DNA from: Bacteroidota bacterium
GTDB taxonomy: Bacteria; Bacteroidota; Bacteroidia; Chitinophagales; Chitinophagaceae
Direction of reading: 5' to 3'
DNA: 5,508 nt
Assembly: GCA_026391115.1 (NCBI GenBank)
Contig: JAPLER010000422.1
Location: forward strand, 1-5,508
A model generated the notes under the pieces. That model ran no database searches. It was given only the letters and a program-made list of their open reading frames with translations, and was not told the DNA's origin. This document shows, one piece after another, positions 1 through 3,120 of the stretch. A program made the position numbers and the translations under genes. Within the stretch, counting starts at the first letter, position 1; every line of letters begins with the position of its first letter.

Positions 1-103
1 AATGTCTTTAAAGTTGATAGTTGATAGTGTATAGCGTATAGTTGATACCTGCTCTTTTCTATCCACTGTCAACTGTAAACTATTAACTGACTGCCTTGCC
101 ATA
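1..103 (-). other. Start of a probable cohesin-like domain, cut by left edge
   Basis: The frame remains open and ends in NFKDI, which resembles the x-NFKD-(I/V) strand that opens the domain following GDVN-x-DWN in related proteins. Between these, SLQLTVDRKEQVSTIRYTLS is largely encoded by two 7-bp repeat arrays. Only about 34 residues are visible, so the call is tentative. Confidence 0.35.
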
Positions 104-3100
104 CTAGCATTCCAATCATAATTAACATCTCCCAATTTAACGCCAATAAAAGACTGGTTGGTTTTAATGCTTGTTAAATTGGTGAACGAGATAGAATCTT
201 TGAAAGGAAAAGGATTGGTAGTATCAGGGAAAGCGTAAGAACTATCTACAAACTCCCATAGCCTATCTGTTTTTACCGTGCCAACTGTTTTTGTAAATGT
301 GGTATATGTACCCAATATCAGACGTTTCATTCTTAATACATCTACACTATTAATCGTCTTATTTCCATCTACATCGGCAGCTATTAATTTGTAAGCACTG
401 TTTAATTTGGTAGTGTTTAATATATGGCGTTGTGTTAATAATACATCTACACTTGTTACGCCATTGGCTTTAGTAACATCATTATTTTTGGTTGGACGAA
501 GAGTAACACTATTGGCAATATCAATACAACTAGAATTATACTTGCTGTTAACAATTTGCATATCTGTTATAGAACCTTTTCTGTACAAAGCAACTTTTGA
601 TATAGCATTGCCGGTTGGTGTTTTAATATTACCAGTGATAGCTAAACTAACATTCATTTTAACAACATTACTCTTTATATTATTTGCTGTTACACAAGTT
701 TCGCTAATGGTTAGCACACACCAAATACTGTCTTGATTATTTAACAAACTATCTGTATAACTACTAGCATTTGTACCTACTATAAGCCCATTTTTATACC
801 ATTTGTAAATTGGATTTGCACCTTGAATACTAGAAGTTGCAGTAAAAATTATTTTAGCACCAAAGCAAATATTATTAAAGCTTGGTACTATACTATTTGC
901 AGGACTACTTGGGGTTGTAACATTTATATTAATGAACTTATATACACTATCGCATCCATCAACAGTTTTTAAAGTATCGTTAACTGTTGTTGAATTAAAA
1001 TATGAGTTTCCATTATAAATGACACTAGTGCAACCTTGCAAATTAATATTTTGTTGTGCAGGGACTTGTGTGGCTATCAATTGCACAACATTGCTTTTTA
1101 CAGTTGGACTAATAACACAAGTTGCATTTGAAGTTAGCACACACCAAACACTATCAAATGCATTAAACGAACTATCTAAATAAGTGTTTGAATTTATACC
1201 AACATTAACTCCATTTCTTTTCCATTGATAAACTGGACTACTACCACCATTACTTATTGTTGCATTAAATCTAACTTTTGTGGCAGCACAAACATTTAGT
1301 TTATTAGCTGTAATACTGATTGCAGGGCTAACATTTGCAGCTATTGCAATAACATTACTGGTAGCAGTGCAACCTGCATTATTAGTGACTATTGCTGTAT
1401 AAACACCTGCTGTTGTTGGTATGTAGCTAGTATTAATAGTTTGTAACCATTTTTGTACTCGTTGATTCCAATTATCTGGAACATACATTGCACCTGCTGT
1501 ATCTATATAAATATCTTTAGGATATTTGAATTGATTTGCATTTGAACCTGCACCATTTCCTCCAGCAACAGTTATACCAGTTATTGCACCAACTGTCCAT
1601 TTTTGAATACGATGATTATTTTGATCTGCAACATATACATTACCTATTGCATCTACATATAAACCAGCCAATAAATCTATTTGATTATTTGCAGCACCTG
1701 CTCCATTACCACCTGCAACAGTAACGCCACTAGTTGCACCAACTGCCCATTTGGTAACACGCTTGTTACCATAATCTCCAACATACACATTCCCTACTGC
1801 ATCTACAAAAACAGCTGTTGGCAAATTAATTTGATTATTTGCTGAACCTGCACCATTGCCACCAGCAACAGTAACACCACTTGTTGCACCTGGTGTCCAT
1901 TTTTGTATGCGATGATTATTTTGATCGGCTACATATATATTATTTGCAGCATCTACAAAAATATCTGCAACGCCATTAAACGCATTGCTAGTATTTGTTG
2001 AACCATTGCCACCTGCCACCACAATACCTATGGTAGCATTAGGCAACCATTTTGCAACTCTATGATTGCCGAAATCTCCAACGTATACATTATTACTATC
2101 ATTAACCATAACTCCACTTGGGCTATTAATTTGATTTAGTCCAACGCCAATACCATAGCCACCAGCAACAGTTGTTGCATTTAAGTTGCCAACAGCAAAG
2201 CGTTGTATTCTAGCATTATTTAAATCTCCAACATATAACACTCCATTTTTATCTACAAAAACACTGCTTGGTCCATTAAGAGCATTAGGCAATGTACTTG
2301 TTGGATTTCCACCAGCCACAGTTGTTCCAAAGGCAGCAGCAGTAAGCATTGTAGTATTTACAGTTGCTCCATTGTTTTGCCAAACAATTTGCAAAGCATT
2401 GCTCGCCCCAGTTAAATTTAGGTTCGCAGTATTTAAACAATTGCTTGAACTATTTAATGATATTACAGGAAGTGCATTTACAATCAACTTCAAATTAGCT
2501 GTGCTATCGCAACCAACTGCATTTGTGAAATGAGCTGTATAATTTCCTGCTGCATTATAGGCATTGCCATTCCAAGAATATGGTAGTGCATTTGCACAAA
2601 TAGTAGCAGAATGATAAGATGCTGATGTTGGCTTTACAGTAATGTTTGCAACTCTGTAAATACTATCACAACCTAATGTAGTTTTTAAAGTATCATTTTT
2701 AATATTTGATGATGCGTATGTATTGCCATTGTAGATTACATTACCACAACCTGTTAAATTTAATGTATCTCTTTTTGCAGTATCACACAATACAAAAGGA
2801 ATAATGCTGCCATAAGAAGTACCAATTGCATTACTGGCATAAGCTCTTGCATAGTATTGTGTATTTGAATATAAACCTCCTATAAAAACACTGTATGTCC
2901 CTAATGAAGGGTTTGTATAATGAAAATAGGAGTTAAAAGTATTGTTGTAAATATTGGGAATTGGATTGGTTGAAACTAAAAATCCTTTTTGTGTTACTGT
3001 TAATCCACCAGTAGCAATAAGATTATTATTGCTTACTGTTACCTTATTTGGAGTAGTTGCAGTAATTGTACCTGTGGTTACCAGTTGTATTGCATAAACT

Positions 3101-3120
3101 ACATCTTTCCCAGCAATAAT
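1..3120 (-). CDS. Continuation of the giant modular protein after the frame break (partial; FN3-like, NHL propeller, Ig-like, dockerin-like)
   Basis: This minus-strand frame has no stop from 3120 to position 1 (1,040 codons) and runs off the left edge. An in-frame TAA at 3123-3121 bounds it upstream. There is no ATG before TTMLTAAAFG near 2355, which falls inside a domain, so this is not an independent gene but the shifted continuation of the upstream frame. Domains in order are FN3-like, two GCDS modules, an Ig-like domain interrupted by six NHL blades, Ig-like, GCDS, Ig-like, a short regulatory-like beta region, two dockerin-type EF-hand loops, a conserved LGDVNYDWN segment and the start of a probable cohesin-like domain. 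In Bacteroidota this C-terminal order is usually followed by a T9SS sorting domain; that is an expectation, not something seen here. The likely role is a surface or secreted adhesion or scaffold protein, or an accessory region of an exported enzyme. Confidence 0.85.
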   Translation of the reverse strand, partial: MIAGKDVVYAIQLVTTGTITATTPNKVTVSNNNLIATGGLTVTQKGFLVSTNPIPNIYNNTFNSYFHYTNPSLGTYSVFIGGLYSNTQYYARAYASNAIGTSYGSIIPFVLCDTAKRDTLNLTGCGNVIYNGNTYASSNIKNDTLKTTLGCDSIYRVANITVKPTSASYHSATICANALPYSWNGNAYNAAGNYTAHFTNAVGCDSTANLKLIVNALPVISLNSSSNCLNTANLNLTGASNALQIVWQNNGATVNTTMLTAAAFGTTVAGGNPTSTLPNALNGPSSVFVDKNGVLYVGDLNNARIQRFAVGNLNATTVAGGYGIGVGLNQINSPSGVMVNDSNNVYVGDFGNHRVAKWLPNATIGIVVAGGNGSTNTSNAFNGVADIFVDAANNIYVADQNNHRIQKWTPGATSGVTVAGGNGAGSANNQINLPTAVFVDAVGNVYVGDYGNKRVTKWAVGATSGVTVAGGNGAGAANNQIDLLAGLYVDAIGNVYVADQNNHRIQKWTVGAITGITVAGGNGAGSNANQFKYPKDIYIDTAGAMYVPDNWNQRVQKWLQTINTSYIPTTAGVYTAIVTNNAGCTATSNVIAIAANVSPAISITANKLNVCAATKVRFNATISNGGSSPVYQWKRNGVNVGINSNTYLDSSFNAFDSVWCVLTSNATCVISPTVKSNVVQLIATQVPAQQNINLQGCTSVIYNGNSYFNSTTVNDTLKTVDGCDSVYKFININVTTPSSPANSIVPSFNNICFGAKIIFTATSSIQGANPIYKWYKNGLIVGTNASSYTDSLLNNQDSIWCVLTISETCVTANNIKSNVVKMNVSLAITGNIKTPTGNAISKVALYRKGSITDMQIVNSKYNSSCIDIANSVTLRPTKNNDVTKANGVTSVDVLLTQRHILNTTKLNSAYKLIAADVDGNKTINSVDVLRMKRLILGTYTTFTKTVGTVKTDRLWEFVDSSYAFPDTTNPFPFKDSISFTNLTSIKTNQSFIGVKLGDVNYDWNASMARQSVNSLQLTVDRKEQVSTIRYTLSTINFKDI
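13..89. repeat. Two oppositely oriented 7-bp repeat arrays inside coding sequence
   Basis: Array 1 (13-47) holds five tandem heptamers on the plus strand: GTTGATA twice, GTGTATA, GCGTATA, GTTGATA. Array 2 (62-89) holds four: TCCACTG, TCAACTG, TAAACTA, TTAACTG. A 14-bp spacer separates them. Array 2 resembles the reverse complement of array 1 (TCAAC core), so the two are inverted. The coding frame passes through both without a stop. Short heptamer arrays of this kind are, from memory, common between and inside genes of Bacteroidota. A hairpin in the mRNA is possible. Confidence 0.7.
104..310 (-). other. Post-dockerin conserved segment
   Basis: This segment includes DRLWEFVDSSYAFPDTTNPF, FKDSISFTNLTS and FIGVKLGDVNYDWNASMAR. 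I recall RLWEFV, PFPF-x-DSISF and the ending F-x-G-(V/I)-K-(L/I)-GDVN-x-DWN as typical between the dockerin loops and the following cohesin-like or T9SS part in Bacteroidota. Its role is probably structural. Confidence 0.6.
311..486 (-). other. Dockerin type I-like domain (two EF-hand-like loops)
   Basis: Loop 1 (about 486-418) is NDVTKANGVTSVDVLLTQRH followed by IL. Loop 2 (about 380-311) is ADVDGNKTINSVDVLRMKRL followed by ILG. Both align to the dockerin pattern D-x-(N/D)-x-D-x-x-(V/I)-(N/T)-x-x-D-x-x-x-x-(K/Q)R-x-IL. Loop 2 keeps calcium ligands at positions 1, 3, 5, 9 and 12 (D, D, N, N, D). Loop 1 has T and A at positions 3 and 5, so its calcium binding is doubtful. In cellulosome systems dockerins bind cohesins; in Bacteroidota such modules are common in T9SS proteins without cellulosomes. 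Confidence 0.85.
487..642 (-). other. Carboxypeptidase-regulatory-like beta region preceding the dockerin
   Basis: ITGNIKTPTGNAISKVALYR followed by IANSVTLRPTKNND resembles the short beta region (x-GxIxTPxGxxIxxVxV then YTIxPxKNND) that comes just before dockerin-like loops in Bacteroidota secreted proteins. It is shorter than a full CarboxypepD regulatory domain. The call rests on recalled family order. Confidence 0.45.
643..912 (-). other. Ig-like domain (C-pair type), second copy
   Basis: Residues include VPSFNNICFGAKIIFTATSS, PIYKWYKNGLIVGTNASSY, DSIWCVLTISETC and SNVVKMNVSL. It aligns along its length with the Ig-like domain at 1329-1072: the same YxWxxNG-x-x-VG turn, D-S-(V/I)-W-C-V-L-T-x-x-x-x-C strand and SNVV ending. 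The pair flanking module 9 looks like a duplicated Ig-plus-spacer unit. Confidence 0.75.
916..1050 (-). repeat. GCDS module 9 (second subtype)
   Basis: The module reads INLQGCTSVIYNGNSYFNST, then DTLKTVDGCDSVYKFININV. It closely matches module 7 (GC-x-x-VIYNG-x-(S/T)Y and ND-TLKT-x-x-GCDS(I/V)Y), even though Ig-like and NHL domains lie between them. It separates the two Ig-like domains that flank it. Confidence 0.8.
1072..1329 (-). other. Ig-like domain (C-pair type), first copy
   Basis: Residues include ISITANKLNVCAATKVRFNA, PVYQWKRNGVNVGINSNTY, FDSVWCVLTSNATC and SNVVQLIA. The order C-x-x-x-x-VRF-A, Y-Q-W-K-x-NG-x-x-VG-x-x-x-x-x-Y, D-S-V-W-C-V-L-T-S-x-x-x-C, S-NVV is the standard exported Ig-like repeat of Bacteroidota (YQW-x-x-NG, V-x-C-x-LTSNA-x-C). 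The core Trp and Cys are present. Confidence 0.75.
1331..2478 (-). other. Ig-like domain interrupted by an NHL propeller
   Basis: The outer domain is split. The first part (about 2478-2329) reads PVISLNSSSNCLNTANLNLT then ALQIVWQNNGATVNTT, which is the N-terminal half of a PKD/Ig-like repeat with a strand Trp. The second part (1443-1331) reads INTSYIPTTAGVYTAIVTNN then AGCTATSNVIAI, which is the usual C-terminal half (AG-x-Y-x-x-x-VTN-x-x-GC-x-x-x-SN-x-I-x-I). The Cys of each half probably pair. Six NHL blades lie between. As I recall, this propeller-inside-Ig arrangement recurs in exported Bacteroidota proteins, which supports calling it a single nested unit. Confidence 0.65.
1444..2328 (-). 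repeat. Six NHL repeats in strict 150-bp register (six-bladed beta-propeller)
   Basis: The blades start at 2328, 2178, 2028, 1878, 1728 and 1578. Each of the first five is exactly 50 codons; the sixth ends about 1444. The blade pattern is TVAGGNG-x-G-x-x-x-NQ(I/F)-x-x-P-x-x-(V/I)(F/Y)VD-x-x-GNVYV(G/A)D-x-x-N-x-R(I/V)-x-KW. Six blades form a closed propeller of the NHL family, which binds proteins, sugars or RNA in other systems. Here it is extracytoplasmic, so protein or glycan contact is likelier (inference). Blades 3 and 5 share YVADQNNHRIQKWT, while blades 2 and 4 share YVGD-(F/Y)-GN-x-RV-x-KW. Confidence 0.9.
2480..2763 (-). repeat. GCDS modules 7 and 8 (one of each subtype)
   Basis: Module 7 (2763-2637) is of the GC-start subtype: NLTGCGNVIYNGNTYASSN, then DTLKTTLGCDSIYRVANITV. 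Module 8 (2607-2480) is of the ALPY subtype: TICANALPYSWNGNAYNAAG, then LTN-like FTNAVGCDSTANLKLIV. They link the FN3-like domain to the interrupted Ig-like domain. Confidence 0.75.
2790..3055 (-). other. Fibronectin type III-like domain
   Basis: Key stretches are ATGGLTVTQKGFLVSTNP, FNSYFHYTNPSLGTYSVF, IGGLYSNTQYYARAYASN and AIGTSYGSIIPFV. The pattern GG-x-x-VT-x-(K/R)G-x-x-x-S-x-x-P, then G-L-x-x-NT-x-YY-x-RAYA-x-N-x-x-G-x-x-YG, is the familiar Bacteroidota FN3-like repeat. It is a spacer or binding fold in exported proteins. Its first strand begins right after the frame break. Confidence 0.75.

Noticed and set aside
1..103. Gene end or intergenic spacer near the heptamer arrays
   Set aside because: The minus-strand frame has no stop down to position 1 and reaches the NFKDI strand after the repeats.
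407..736. Plus-strand open frame of 109 codons with hydrophobic, membrane-like translation
   Set aside because: It lies antisense to the dockerin and Ig-like coding sequence, which shows clear domain homology. The hydrophobicity reflects the complement of Asn/Thr-rich codons. No ribosome binding site was seen.
1536..1724. Plus-strand 62-codon frame rich in His, Leu and Gln
   Set aside because: It is the complement of NHL blades 5 and 6, and its repetitive look comes from the 150-bp repeats on the other strand.
1444..2328. CRISPR-like or minisatellite reading of the regular 150-bp spacing
   Set aside because: The repeats are coding, diverged and without spacers; they translate into NHL blades in exact register.
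2186..2533. Plus-strand 115-codon frame
   Set aside because: It is antisense to NHL blade 1, the Ig-like first half and GCDS module 8. Its translation matches no family I know.
3044..3060. Programmed +1 frameshifting at the TCC-AAA-TAA stop
   Set aside because: A +1 slip from AAA to AAT is not well matched by a lysine tRNA, and there is no Shine-Dalgarno-like stimulator upstream. The domain boundaries place the shift further upstream.
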